Source of the DNA: Candidatus Binatia bacterium
GTDB taxonomy: Bacteria > Desulfobacterota > Binatia > HRBIN30
Length of the DNA stretch: 64,000 bases
Assembly (NCBI GenBank): GCA_026004215.1
Contig: BPIR01000003.1
Span: forward strand, 314,879-378,878
Reading direction: 5' to 3'
Shown: positions 28,144 through 40,152 of the stretch, one piece after another
How positions within the stretch are numbered: the stretch's first letter is position 1
Layout: every line of letters begins with the position of its first letter
The notes under the pieces: generated by a model
Database searches by the model: none
The model's input: only the letters and a program-made list of their open reading frames with translations
What the model was told of the DNA's origin: nothing
Position numbers and translations under genes: made by a program

Positions 28144-28553
28144 CGTGAATGCTTAGGGGCCTTCTTTCCGGGACGACTTTGTCCCGGTTCCTCGAACCGT
28201 TGCGTGGCAATGCTTCCGCGTCTCCAAAAAGGCAGGCTACGTGAGTGAAGAGCTGCACTGGTCGCGGGATCGGGGGATTCTCTCGCGGCGGCCGCTGATT
28301 ATCTGGCTCGAGCCGCGCGCCTCTGGGCGCTAGCGTTGGTTCTGCTGTTCATGGCAGGAGCAAAGTCGTGCTGGGCGCACGGCTGCAGGAGCGAAGCGGC
28401 ACTGTGGTGGTGGTGAGTTTGCTCCATACTCGCCCCTCGAGCGTGTCCATATGGTTCGTGAGGGTTGTCTGGCTCGAGAGAGGTCACGTGCAGGCTTACG
28501 TCGCCACCACGAATGTCGAGTGCGGTGAGGTCGGCATGCGAGGCACTCGTCGC
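28144..28553. other. Gene-poor stretch after cassette 7
   Basis: I see no supported gene here. Open frames carry no recognisable motif before the RHS core relic that starts at about 28554. Confidence 0.35.
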
Positions 28554-28700
28554 ACCCACGACCCGGTGCGGCAGTTTGCGAGCCCGTACGCTTACGGCCC
28601 GTGGGATCCGGTGAACGGGACCGACCCCACGGGAGCGGTGTTCGGGCTCGAGGCTCTGATTGCCTGGGCGGTGGTGTTGTTGGCGGCGGCGGTGGACGTT
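28554..28700 (+). pseudogene. RHS core/pretoxin relic without a toxin (cassette 8)
   Basis: The segment reads HDPVRQFASPYAYGPWDP, then VNGTDPTGAVFGLEALIAWA and VVLLAAAVDVG before similarity to the other copies ends. No toxin domain follows. The break leads into a palindrome-rich intergenic stretch. This is the last RHS fragment seen towards the right. Confidence 0.7.
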
Positions 28701-28811
28701 GGGGGCACGGGCGATCTGGTCGCGGCTGCTTCGTCTCGGTGGGGGATCGATGCTGAGGAGATACCGCGTCGCAGCCCGGTTGCCCGGGAAACTTTCCCTC
28801 TTCGTCTGAGA

Positions 28812-28945
28812 GGGGTTAGGGGTTAGGGGTGAGGAGCTTGTCTCATGCGAAGCACGCCTGCACCCGGCCCTTCGGGCCACCCTCTCCCAAGGGGAGAGAA
28901 TTGATCCGCGCCACTGCCTTGCGGACGCAGAGGATTGATTCGCGC
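28812..28945. repeat. REP-like palindromic element
   Basis: It contains GGGTTAGGGGTTAGGGGTGAGG, a GGCCC-TTC-GGGCC hairpin (28866-28878) and a CTCTCCC-AAG-GGGAGAG hairpin (28882-28898). A short direct repeat follows (TTGATCCGCGCCACT and TTGATTCGCGCCAGT, 35 bp apart). Such CCCTCTCCC-type palindromes are common extragenic repeats in GC-rich bacterial genomes. A weaker relative lies near 35285-35335. Confidence 0.55.
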
Positions 28946-29476
28946 CAGTGGCCGGAGTTTCGCCCAGGGTACCCCGGGAAGTGCCGGCCAACTACGGCAC
29001 GTAATGCCCGACCGCGTAGGCAACTCCGAGCAACAAGCCTGCTGTTAGTGAGCACGAGGGTCAGTTCATCGTCGAATGAAAAGGATTCGACGCCCAGGTG
29101 CACAATGACCCTGCGGGAGATCCGAGTATCGGGTATGGTCATCTCGTGATGCGGGGTGAATCCTTTGCGAACGGGCTGACCCGCGAGCGGGGTCTTTACC
29201 TGTTACGCGATGATCCACAAACCCACGTAGTGCCATAGGGAAACGAAGTGCAGATGCCGCAGAGTCAGAATCGAGTGGACGCGCTAGCGAGCTTGATCTG
29301 CAACTTTGGTGGTGAGAATTTTTCCCAGTCCACCCTTTTGCTGCGACTCGATACCGGGAATGCTTTACGGCGCTACCGCCGAGTTTCGGGCGCTGCATAT
29401 ACGCCAGCGGGCGGTACAACCCGGACCGGTTGCACGGCGCGCCGCTGAAGTGGCGTTGTTCCATTGGCAGGTGTCG
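28946..29476. other. Gene-poor stretch before the LprI-like relic
   Basis: I see no supported gene here. Frames open on both strands lack motifs, signal peptides or convincing starts. Confidence 0.35.
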
Positions 29477-29880
29477 ATGTCACGGCCGCAAAGGCCGGTA
29501 GTTCGGTTCATTGTCTCCGTGTTTCTTGCTGGACTGAGGGTGCTTGTGGTTGCCCTGCGAGCGGCCACGGCCTGCAATTTGGCCGAGACGGAGCGTGCGA
29601 TCGAGCGATGTATCGCTAAAGAGTCAGCGGCGATAGAGGCGGAGTTGGATCGCACATATGCCCGCTATCTTGCCTCGCTCACCGATGAAAATGGATCTCC
29701 CTTCTCGAAAAAGCCCAGCGAGCATGGGAACCTTATCGAGAGCGCAACTGCGACGCTGCATACAGTGGGTACGGGATCAAGGGACCATGGCTGCGACCGA
29801 GTTTGCGGCTTGTAAGGTAAAACTGACATCGGCGAGATCGGAGGAACTTAAAAAGTATCCGCTGAACCCCCGCAGCCAGT
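29477..29880 (+). pseudogene. LprI/DUF1311-like lysozyme-inhibitor relic, frameshifted
   Basis: The first frame begins MSRPQRPVVRFIVSVFLAGL, a signal-like start, and continues TACNLAETERAIERCIAKES and IEAELDRTYARYL. The next frame gives LEKAQRAWEPYRERNCDAAY and a third gives GTMAATEFAACKVKLTSARSEEL. In that order they rebuild a DUF1311/LprI-type domain: paired Cys, AQRAW-x-x-YRDxxCD, GGTMA and a terminal C-x-x-x-LT-x-R motif. Members of this family inhibit lysozyme in the periplasm. Two shifts, near 29690 and 29790, break it. It is probably the immunity gene of a lost muramidase toxin. Confidence 0.7.
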
Positions 29881-30797
29881 TGGTCTCCCGTGGAAATAGC
29901 TGTCCACCCAACCGAGGAAATGCAGCGGGAGGAAACTCTGCAAGGGCGGAGCATGGTTGACAGATCACGGCTCGCACATCGAAGAAACAGCCGGTGAGGA
30001 CTGCCCGAGGGCTCGCGGCCGAAATCCGATACGATGGCGAACAACACGAAGGTGTAGCACGCCGCGAACAACTCCTCCGGCATCGAGCAGGCACGACGTG
30101 CCGAGCACGGACGCCACTGTGAGGGAGTTTTGCTCCGACGGGCTTGGGCGTTGGAGTTTGCCCGGCAACGTCTGCGGGTAGCCGCTCGGGCAGGCGCATG
30201 TACCGAAGTGGCTGGGCGCAAGACGGCCGAGGACCAGGCGCCGGCGCAGCACGCCCCGTTCGGGGTCGTGCATGCACGCCCCTTGCCCTGTGAGGAGCTC
30301 GTCGAGGTCGTGGCAAAAGAGAGCAAAAATGAAGATACGTAGCCGGTCTTCCTTGTAACTGTTGGGGGGAGACGGAATGTCTCGCCCATGCCGGAGTGCG
30401 CTTGCGCTGTTGTCCTTTTTGGCCGGTGCACCGTCGCCAGTGCGAGCACGCACCGCACCCTGCCCGGCCGCGGACGGCTTGCCTGTGCTGGGTGGCCTTG
30501 CGGAAATGATCGCCCGATTTTCGAAGCCGAAGGGTGGCGCACCGCGTGGCGCTCCTCCGGTCTACTGTTTCAGAAGTTGCGGGCAGATGTGGCGCCGCAG
30601 TGCACCCGTCGGCGGGCGTTTGTTGGGGCAACCTCTCCTCCATAAGGACGGGGTGCTCGGCCGGAGACACTCTAGACCACGCCCATTCCGTGGCGCTTCG
30701 CTGCTGATGACTTGGTGCACCGAACGTCGCTCGGCCGATTGACAAGGTGAAGCTGCTCTTCTATCCGAGGCGTTTCGCGAATTGGGGAGACCTGCCC
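29881..30797. other. Gene-poor boundary between RHS locus and ribosomal-protein genes
   Basis: Long frames are open on both strands but have no recognisable motifs or consistent starts, and appear to be by-products of high GC. The promoter for rplU should lie at the right end of this stretch, but I could not pick out -35/-10 boxes with confidence. Confidence 0.4.
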
Positions 30798-31118
30798 ATG
30801 GAATACGCCGTCATTCGGACCGGAGGAAAGCAGTATCGCGTCGAGCCCGGCGAGGTGCTGCGCATCGAAAAGTTGGAGGCGGAACCGGGAACGGACGTCG
30901 AGTTCTCCGAGGTTCTCGTGGCCAGCGATGAAAACGGGCTCAAGATTGGGCAGCCGACCATTCCCGGCGCGAAGGTAGTGGCGCGCGTGGTTCGCCAAGG
31001 CAAGGCGAAGAAAATCTTGGTCTTCAAAAAGAAACGACGAAAGAACTACCGGCGCCGTTACGGGCATCGGCAGCCGTTTACGGAAATCCGGGTCACATCG
31101 ATTCAAGTAGGAGCGTGA
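30798..31118 (+). CDS. rplU: 50S ribosomal protein L21
   Basis: The start MEYAVIRTGGKQYRVEPGE is the standard L21 beginning, so the upstream in-frame extension to 30747 is not used. The 106-residue length fits the family. The basic segment FKKKRRKNYRRRYGHRQPFT near the C-terminus binds 23S rRNA. It is followed after 3 bp by rpmA, the usual rplU-rpmA-obgE order. Confidence 0.97.
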   Translation: MEYAVIRTGGKQYRVEPGEVLRIEKLEAEPGTDVEFSEVLVASDENGLKIGQPTIPGAKVVARVVRQGKAKKILVFKKKRRKNYRRRYGHRQPFTEIRVTSIQVGA

Positions 31119-31121
31119 TCC

Positions 31122-31382
31122 ATGGCACATAAAAAGGGACAAGGAAGCACGAGGAACGGGCGCGACAGCCAAGGCCAACGGCGCGGAGTGAAAATCTTCG
31201 CCGGCCAGCGCGCCAAGGCCGGGAATATCTTGGTGCGCCAGTTGGGGACGAAGATTTATCCCGGGCAAAACGTGGGCATGGGCCGCGATTTCACCCTGTT
31301 TGCGAAAATTGACGGCATCGTGCACTACGAGCGGATGGGACGAAACCGGCGCCAGGTACACGTGCTGCCGGTGACCTCGTAA
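31122..31382 (+). CDS. rpmA: 50S ribosomal protein L27
   Basis: The 86 residues start [20 protein letters not shown], the flexible N-terminus of L27 that reaches towards the peptidyl-transferase centre. [20 protein letters not shown] and [16 protein letters not shown] are also standard. There is no N-terminal extension of the type cleaved in Firmicutes. It lies 3 bp after rplU, and a structured gap of about 75 bp separates it from obgE. Confidence 0.97.
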   Translation: MAHKKGQGSTRNGRDSQGQRRGVKIFAGQRAKAGNILVRQLGTKIYPGQNVGMGRDFTLFAKIDGIVHYERMGRNRRQVHVLPVTS

Positions 31383-31389
31383 CCCCTGC

Positions 31390-33691
<2,302 letters not shown>

Positions 33692-34332
33692 TGCGCGCGC
33701 GTGCGGCCGCTTCTCTCCTCCGCGGCCGGAATGCGCCGTAGAAACCCCCACGCCTCACGGCAGCACTGCAAGCGTTCGATTTCCGAAGCACCTCGGCGGG
33801 GCGAACGCCGGTTGTCCATGTTGTCCCGGAAAATGGGCAAGCGTCACTGTGCGGGCGGTTTACGTTGCCGCGCCGCCACGCACGCACTGCGTGTACGATT
33901 CTCCAGGGCGGCGAGTCCCCGCGCCCACCGCTTGGATAACTTCCTCGGCAAAGCCCTGGCGCGCCTAAATTATCAGGGTGTAAACCGAGGCTTCCGCTGC
34001 GTCGGGGAGCGCAGCCACGATGCGCGCCGTTCCCCCATACCGCCAGCATCACGCCGAACACGCGCAGGACATTTGGGGCTCCTGTGCTTTGTCTATTGCC
34101 CTCGATGCGAGTGCAACGCCGGCTGCATGGCATCCCCGAGTCCCGCCCGTGCGGTCTTCGAGTCTTGGTACATGAGATCCCAAGGCGCACGCGGCGGCAC
34201 CGAAGGGTTGCCGCGTTGGGTTTGCGCTAGCGATGCGATGCCGAGTTCACCGCCTGCGAGGATCCGCGTCCGCCGGCCTCTTGGTGTTGCACCAGGAAGA
34301 GGGCTGTACGTACCACCGCCATCGCGGCGGTG
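33692..34332. other. Intergenic stretch between proB and the convergent hydratase gene
   Basis: I see no supported gene here. Frames are open on both strands, as expected for GC-rich DNA, but none has motifs, a signal peptide or a good ribosome-binding site. Confidence 0.45.
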
Positions 34333-35124
34333 TCAGCGACGGCGGCGCGCAGCTCGAAAATCGGGTTTGCGCTTTTCGAGGAACGCTTTCAGCCCCTCCT
34401 GCGACTCCGGTGTCTGGTAGTACAGCTCGAGGGCCGCAAAGCCGAGCTCGGTAATGCCATGGATGTGTTCCGTGTCGGCATTGAACGACTGCTTGGCGAG
34501 CTTGAGGGCAGTGGGACTCATGCTGAGGATTTCCTGGCACCACCGTTCCACCTCTGCTCGCAACTCGGCGGCGGGAACGACTTTGTTCACGAGTCCCATC
34601 TCCAGCGCTTGTTGTGCGGTGTACTGGCGGCAAAGGAACCAAATCTCACGTGCTTTCTTCTCGCCGACAATGCGGGACAGGTACGCGGTGCCGAAGCCGG
34701 GATCCACGCTGCCTACGCGCGGCCCGACCTGGCCGAAGATGGCGGTGTCCGCGGCAATGGTAAGGTCGCACACCACGTGCAGCACATGCCCACCCCCGAT
34801 GGCATAGCCATTGACCATGGCGATCACCGGTTTCGGGATGTTGCGGATGACGCTGTGCAGCTCGGCCACGTTGAGGCCAATGCCAGGCCCGCCAGCGTAG
34901 CCCTCTGGTCCGCGCTCTTTCTGGTCGCCGCCCGAGCAAAAAGCCTTGTCGCCGGCGCCGGTCAGTACAACGACCCCAATATCGTCGTCAGCCCAAGCGT
35001 CCCGAAACGCGTGAATCATTTCGTTCACAGTACGGGCGCGAAACGCATTGCGCCGCTCGGGTCGGTTGATGGTGATCCACGCCACTCCATCGCGCTTTTC
35101 GTACAAGATATCCTCGTAGTTCAT
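34333..35124 (-). CDS. MenB/BadI-type crotonase (naphthoyl-CoA synthase or ketocyclohexane-carboxyl-CoA hydrolase)
   Basis: The start [20 protein letters not shown] is chosen because GGGAG lies about 9 bp upstream and the family begins there. The 263-residue protein has oxyanion-hole motifs [11 protein letters not shown] and [20 protein letters not shown], plus [20 protein letters not shown] and [13 protein letters not shown], shared by MenB and BadI. Details such as [25 protein letters not shown] and [15 protein letters not shown] look closer to BadI, which opens an alicyclic ring in anaerobic benzoate breakdown. No other men or bad gene is nearby. The gene is isolated on the minus strand. 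Confidence 0.85.
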   Translation of the reverse strand: MNYEDILYEKRDGVAWITINRPERRNAFRARTVNEMIHAFRDAWADDDIGVVVLTGAGDKAFCSGGDQKERGPEGYAGGPGIGLNVAELHSVIRNIPKPVIAMVNGYAIGGGHVLHVVCDLTIAADTAIFGQVGPRVGSVDPGFGTAYLSRIVGEKKAREIWFLCRQYTAQQALEMGLVNKVVPAAELRAEVERWCQEILSMSPTALKLAKQSFNADTEHIHGITELGFAALELYYQTPESQEGLKAFLEKRKPDFRAARRRR

Positions 35125-35610
35125 GTGCTCCCGCTGCCTGGTTTGCGACGAAGACGCAAGCCCCGCTGTGCGAGCCACGGCACTTTCGCGCACACAATAA
35201 CCTTTGCGTGCCGAAGCGAAAGGCGCCGACGACTCGCCGACATTGCACAGTGGTGCTTGCCGCTCTTGTCAGCAGAGGAAAAGGACGGAACACCTCTCCC
35301 TTGCGAGGAAGCGGGGAGCAGAGGAGGGGTAAGGGTGGCATGAGACGGCGAGTGGTGAGTGGCCATTTGGCTACTCGGCTATTTCGCCCGAAGCAGACCA
35401 TCATCCTAATCCCGCCGTGCAAGGGGGGAATTGTCTGAAGGGGAACGGACGATCGTCGGGGATAGGGGCGGCCACGAGGGGCGCTCCTACAGGTTCCGGG
35501 GTGAGGGCGTGTAAGCGAACCGCCGCGATTCGTGCCGCTGGGACACCATCCCCTCTCGGTGGCCTGGCGCACCGACGCGACCGTTTGTAGGGGCAAGGCA
35601 CGACAGAGTG
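35125..35610. other. Intergenic stretch with a degenerate REP-like palindrome
   Basis: No gene is supported. Near 35285-35335 the CCTCTCCCTTGCGAGG / GAGGAGGGGTAAGGGTGG pattern resembles the palindrome-rich element at 28.8 kb. The promoter of the minus-strand MenB/BadI gene should lie at its left end. Confidence 0.4.
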
Positions 35611-35635
35611 GCGCGGGGCCCAGTGGGCCCCGCGC
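35611..35635 (-). terminator. Strong hairpin downstream of the cysteine-repeat gene
   Basis: GCGCGGGGCCC and GGGCCCCGCGC form a perfect 11-bp stem around the loop AGT. It sits 30 bp past the stop of the minus-strand gene ending at 35665. No clear U-tract follows, but position and stability favour a terminator or mRNA-stabilising hairpin. Confidence 0.6.
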
Positions 35636-35664
35636 CGCAAATGCTGTGCGCGCGAACGAGAATC

Positions 35665-38600
35665 TTACGGGTAGCAAGTCAGGCGCAGCATGCTGGTCTT
35701 CCTCTTCGGCCGCGGCAGACTACCATCGAATGCCGTCGTGCGAATCGCCACACGCCGCTTCGCTTTGTCCTTGGCCGTCTGCACCACCAACGCCTTCATC
35801 TCCAGCGGCTGGCTGCACCAGTCCTTCTGATTCGCCAACAACGGTAGCCCCTTCGAATACCCAGCCCCAGGATCCTGCGGATCCAATAGCTGCGTCAACG
35901 CCGTGACCACCTGCGCCACGTTCTGCGTGGCCAGCGGCCCAATGATCGGATCGCTCGCAATCCTCTGGCTCACCGGCTTCACCACCACCTGCGTCACCCC
36001 CGTGCTCGGCACACACGCCAACGTGCTGTCCGTGGTGTTCAAACACAACGCCACCCTAAACCCACACACCCCCGGCGTGGGATCGAAGTCGCACGTCGGG
36101 TCGTTGTCCCGACACGCCTGGTCCCGATCCGGTAACCCGAACTTGTCCCGCGACAAACTACTGTGCGCCACGTGCCACTGCAGCAAACACCCGTACTTGT
36201 CCTTGGCCGGATTCTTGCGCGTCCCCCGCACCATGTCCGCATACGTGCAGTTCTGCCCCGGACCCGACGGACACTCGTCCTCCGCGAACTCCTGATCCCC
36301 ATCGTCACACTGCTCCCCGACATCCGGTATCCCATTGCCGCAGCAGTTCGGCCGAATCTCGTCCACGCACAACCCGCCGCGACACGCATGCTTGCACGTG
36401 TTGCCATCGCTGCCCGCACACCCATCCCCCTCGTGGAGCACTACATCCGCCGGACAACTGGCCCCCGTGCCCGTGCAGTTCTCCGCCACATCGCACGTCC
36501 CATCCGCCGCCGCACGACACACCACCGAAGCCGGCTGAAAACTGTCGGGCGGACAATCCGTATCCACCCCATTGCAGCTCTCCGCCACATCGCACACCCC
36601 AGCCGCCGGCCGGCACACCGTGCTGGTGGGCTCCACCGCATCCGGCGGGCAGTCGTTGCTCACCCCGTCGCACACCTCCACCACATCGCACGCCCCCTGC
36701 AACCCCCGACACACATCGCCCAGCTTCTTCTGGTCGGCCGGACACCCCTTGGTGGCTCCGTCGCAGTAATCGTCGACATCGCACACCCCAGCCGCCGGCC
36801 GGCAAATCTCCGTATCCGCCTTCACCCCATCGGGCGGACAGTTCGGCCCCGTACCGTCGCAAAACTCCGCCACATCGCACACCCCACTGGCCGCTCGACA
36901 CTGCTCCGTAGCCCCCTTGAACTGATCCGTCGGACACTGCGGGCTGACCCCATCACAAAACTCCGCCACATCGCACGGCCCCTGAATGTTGCGGCAAAGC
37001 TGCGTGGTGGGGCTGCGCTGGTCCGCCGGACAGTTCGGCCCCGTACCATCGCAAAACTCCGCCGGGTCGCATACCCCAGCCGAACTGCGGCACTCCACCG
37101 ACCCGCCCGCAAACGTATCGTTCGGACAATTCGGCCCCGTGCCCGGACAAAATTCCTCCACATCGCACGGCCCCGCAACCGGACGGCACACCACCGTGTT
37201 CGGCCGGAAATCGTCCGCCGGACACGCCTTGCTGAACCCGTTGCACTCCTCGGCAATGTCGCACACCCCCGCCGAAGCCCGGCACACAAAGCCGGCAGGA
37301 CGAATGCCGTCCGCCGGGCAGCTCACGCTCGCCCCGTCGCACACCTCCGCCACATCGCAATCACCCGAAGCCGCGCGGCACACCGTGCCCGCAGCCGCCA
37401 CTTGGTCGGCCGGGCAGGCCACGCTCGTGCCCGTGCAGTTCTCCGGCACATCGCACGGACCCGCCGCCGTGCGACACGTGTGCGTACTCGGCCGCAACAC
37501 ATCCGCCGGACAGTCGTTGCTCACTCCGTCGCAACTTTCAGCAACGTCACAGTCGCCCCCTGCGGGCCGGCACACCGCCGTACTCTTGGCGTCGAGCGGG
37601 CAAGCCGCACTTGTGCCCGTGCAGTACTCGGTCAAGTCGCAATCTCCGGCCGAGGTGCGGCACACGGTCCCCGCGCTTTGGAATTGGTTCGGCGGGCACT
37701 GGTCGTTCACGCCGTCGCAAAATTCCGCTACGTCGCACACGCCGGCCGAGGCACGACACAAACCAGTACTCTTCGCATTGAACGGGCAGCTCGGACTAAA
37801 GCCGTCGCAGAATTCCGTAATGTCGCAATCACCCGCGGCAGGCCGGCAGACCTGAGATGGCGGTGCGACGTTGTCCGGTGGGCACGTAGGATTTACGCCG
37901 TCGCAATAATCCGTCACATCGCAAACGCCAATGGACGGCCGGCAAACCGTCGTGGTGGGCGCAATGGGGTGTTGGCACAAGTCGCTGGTGCCGTTGCACA
38001 CATCGAAGGTACAGGGGAAGCCGTCGTCCGAGCACGCGGTACCGTTTGCCTTCTTTGCGTCGCCAGGGCACGTTGCGCTGGAGCCGCTGCAGGTTTCCAC
38101 CAGGTCGCACTCGCCTGCAGCGCCGCGGCAAACTTGGCCTCCAGCTCGGAAGGCGCACTGCGCCGTGCAGCAAGAGCTCGACTGGCCGTTTTGGCTCGAA
38201 AGGTCGCATTGCTCTTTGGTCTCGATGATTCCGTTACCGCAGACCGGCAGGGGGGCGATGGAGAAACTCATGTTCGGCCGGTTGTCGTCCAGTATCTTGC
38301 CATTGAAGGTCAGCGGCAGCGCTTGTGCACTGGCGCCTCCGGCACCTTGGAAGCCAATCGTGGCGGATTGTCCGTTAGCCGAGGGGTTCAACGAGCGGTA
38401 TTTTACGTTGATGACGTTGGAACCCTCGTGGATTTGGATCTGGTAAGAGGCGCCGAAACTGCCCGAAAAGGTCTGAAGTTGCGCGTCGACGATAAAGGTC
38501 CGGCCCCCAGGACTACCGACCGTACCGTAGCGGATGTTTGTGCCCGTGGTGACCATGTCGTCCCAGTACGCGGCGAGGAAGGGGTTCGTGTGGTTGGCTG

Positions 38601-40152
38601 CCGGCAATGCGGTGTTGTTAAAGTCCGCGCCTCCGGAGGTGTTCCCTCCGAACTCGATCCACCCGTTGGTGGAAATCGCAATCGTGGTGTAACTCACCCC
38701 GTTCAAAACCACAGCAAACGGCAGCGCGGCATTCACCACAGCCTCGTCTCCAGTTAACGTGGCAAAGCCCGAAATATCGTCCGGGCTGTGCGCCATGCCG
38801 GAATGCAGCGACATGGCGCCGAGCGACTTGGGATGTAGGGACCAGCCTTCTTCCACGGTGGCGTTGTCGTCGAGGATCTTACCGTTGCATGTGAGGCTGT
38901 ACGCCGTCGCGGAGGAGCCGCCCGCGCCTTGGAAACCGATGGTGGCTGCTTGGCCGTTGGCCGTGTACTCGGCAGTCCAGTAACGAACCGAGATGAGGTT
39001 CGAAGTCTCATGGATTTGCACCTGGACGTACACGTCGTTGTTACTGCCGCCCGGTGCAGTTTCCATTTGAAAATCCACGATGAAGGTGCGGTTGGGTGCG
39101 CTCCCGACCGCGCCGTAGCGAATCGCGCTGGCGACGGTTTGCATGTCGTCCCAATACGCGGCGAGGAATGGGTTTGTGTGTTTGGACGTCGGGAGGCATT
39201 CGTTGGCTGGGTCGGCGGATCCCGATGTGTTGCCTCCGAACTCGATCCAGCCGTTGGTGGAAATCGCCAGCGTGTTGTACGTGGCTCCTTCGATGGTCAC
39301 GGAAAAAGGCATGGTTACAGTCGTGGTGGACTCGTTACCGCTCAAAGTCGAGAAACCGGTAATGTCGTCCGGACTGTGCGCGTTCAACGCGGCCAATGTG
39401 ACGAGTCCGGAGCGCCCGACATCCGCGGACCAACTTTCGTTGGGCCGGTTGTCGTCGAGGATTTTGCCGTTGCAGGTGAGAGGATACGCTGCTGCGGAAG
39501 CCCCGCCCGCGCTTTGGAATCCAATTGTCGCACCTTGGCCATTGGCGACATTTCCCGAATCGCGGTACTGCACCGTGATGAGATTCGAGCCCTCGTGTAA
39601 CTGGATTTGAAAGCGAATGTCGTCAGCGGCGTTGTTTTCCACCGCCGGATCTACGTCCACTTCGTAATCCACGAGGAACGTCCGGTTGGGGCTTTGTCCC
39701 ACCGTTCCGTAACGAACGTGCGACCCGAAGGTCTGCAGGTCATCCCAATAAGCCGCGAGAAACGGGTTGGTATGCTTCGAGGTGGGGAGGCAAGCGTTTG
39801 CTGGATCGGAGTTGGCTGTCCCGCACCCGCTCGTGCAAGTATTGCCGCCGAATTCGATCCAGCCGTTGGTGGAAATAGCGATCGTGTTGTAGGGCGTTCC
39901 CTCGATGACAAAGTTGAATGGCAAGGAGACGTTGGCCACCGCGTCGTTGCCGGAAAGAGTGAGGAGCCCTGGAACGTTGGTTGTGTTGATGTCGTCGGGA
40001 CTATGTGCAACGCGCGCGCCGATGGAGTAATCGGCGCGCGAAGCTCCCACCCAAGCACTACTCATCAGCAGTAGGCCGAATAGTGTGACTCCGCCAACAC
40101 GAACAGCCGCAATGCAGGCCGAAACGAACGCTCTGAGCTGGTTCATCGCCAT
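35665..40152 (-). CDS. Large secreted protein: three nidogen-like domains and 17 disintegrin-like cysteine repeats
   Basis: About 1495 residues. Start MAMNQLRAF is preferred because GAGGG lies just upstream; MNQ at 40146 is equally possible. A signal peptide (VGGVTLFGLLLMSSAWVGA) leads to three copies of a roughly 160-residue beta-rich domain. Each has HSPDDI, TIAISTNGWIEFGGNT, NPFLAAYWDD, a QIHEGSN-type strand and NGKILDDN, reminiscent of nidogen-like domains. Then GNGIIETKEQCD opens a cysteine-rich part with 17 units of about 32 residues (VCRPAAGVCDVAESCDG, then xxxCPxD), similar in spacing to ADAM disintegrin loops. After a further Cys-rich block (CCGNGIPDVGEQCDDGD) comes a 200-residue C-terminal domain. 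It probably forms a disulfide-rich surface fibre or adhesin. The function is inferred. Confidence 0.85.
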   Translation of the reverse strand: MAMNQLRAFVSACIAAVRVGGVTLFGLLLMSSAWVGASRADYSIGARVAHSPDDINTTNVPGLLTLSGNDAVANVSLPFNFVIEGTPYNTIAISTNGWIEFGGNTCTSGCGTANSDPANACLPTSKHTNPFLAAYWDDLQTFGSHVRYGTVGQSPNRTFLVDYEVDVDPAVENNAADDIRFQIQLHEGSNLITVQYRDSGNVANGQGATIGFQSAGGASAAAYPLTCNGKILDDNRPNESWSADVGRSGLVTLAALNAHSPDDITGFSTLSGNESTTTVTMPFSVTIEGATYNTLAISTNGWIEFGGNTSGSADPANECLPTSKHTNPFLAAYWDDMQTVASAIRYGAVGSAPNRTFIVDFQMETAPGGSNNDVYVQVQIHETSNLISVRYWTAEYTANGQAATIGFQGAGGSSATAYSLTCNGKILDDNATVEEGWSLHPKSLGAMSLHSGMAHSPDDISGFATLTGDEAVVNAALPFAVVLNGVSYTTIAISTNGWIEFGGNTSGGADFNNTALPAANHTNPFLAAYWDDMVTTGTNIRYGTVGSPGGRTFIVDAQLQTFSGSFGASYQIQIHEGSNVINVKYRSLNPSANGQSATIGFQGAGGASAQALPLTFNGKILDDNRPNMSFSIAPLPVCGNGIIETKEQCDLSSQNGQSSSCCTAQCAFRAGGQVCRGAAGECDLVETCSGSSATCPGDAKKANGTACSDDGFPCTFDVCNGTSDLCQHPIAPTTTVCRPSIGVCDVTDYCDGVNPTCPPDNVAPPSQVCRPAAGDCDITEFCDGFSPSCPFNAKSTGLCRASAGVCDVAEFCDGVNDQCPPNQFQSAGTVCRTSAGDCDLTEYCTGTSAACPLDAKSTAVCRPAGGDCDVAESCDGVSNDCPADVLRPSTHTCRTAAGPCDVPENCTGTSVACPADQVAAAGTVCRAASGDCDVAEVCDGASVSCPADGIRPAGFVCRASAGVCDIAEECNGFSKACPADDFRPNTVVCRPVAGPCDVEEFCPGTGPNCPNDTFAGGSVECRSSAGVCDPAEFCDGTGPNCPADQRSPTTQLCRNIQGPCDVAEFCDGVSPQCPTDQFKGATEQCRAASGVCDVAEFCDGTGPNCPPDGVKADTEICRPAAGVCDVDDYCDGATKGCPADQKKLGDVCRGLQGACDVVEVCDGVSNDCPPDAVEPTSTVCRPAAGVCDVAESCNGVDTDCPPDSFQPASVVCRAAADGTCDVAENCTGTGASCPADVVLHEGDGCAGSDGNTCKHACRGGLCVDEIRPNCCGNGIPDVGEQCDDGDQEFAEDECPSGPGQNCTYADMVRGTRKNPAKDKYGCLLQWHVAHSSLSRDKFGLPDRDQACRDNDPTCDFDPTPGVCGFRVALCLNTTDSTLACVPSTGVTQVVVKPVSQRIASDPIIGPLATQNVAQVVTALTQLLDPQDPGAGYSKGLPLLANQKDWCSQPLEMKALVVQTAKDKAKRRVAIRTTAFDGSLPRPKRKTSMLRLTCYP
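36420..38140 (-). repeat. Seventeen tandem 32-codon cysteine repeats
   Basis: Sixteen consecutive units, and one separated by a CSDDGFPCTFDVC insert, share the pattern CR-x-x-x-G-x-CD-x-x-E-x-C-x-G-x-x-x-x-CP-x-D. Each has five cysteines. Units differ at many positions but keep the cysteines, so the array is old and under selection rather than newly expanded. Confidence 0.85.

Noticed and set aside
29733..30745. Minus-strand frames of 269-322 codons before rplU
   Set aside because: No recognisable motif or plausible start, Arg/Ser/Ala/Pro-rich composition and competing open frames on the other strand.
36163..38757. 864-codon plus-strand frame opposite the cysteine-repeat gene
   Set aside because: It is the antisense of a periodic array, so the repeat itself keeps it open. 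It has no signal or domain, while the minus strand has a signal peptide and conserved cysteines.
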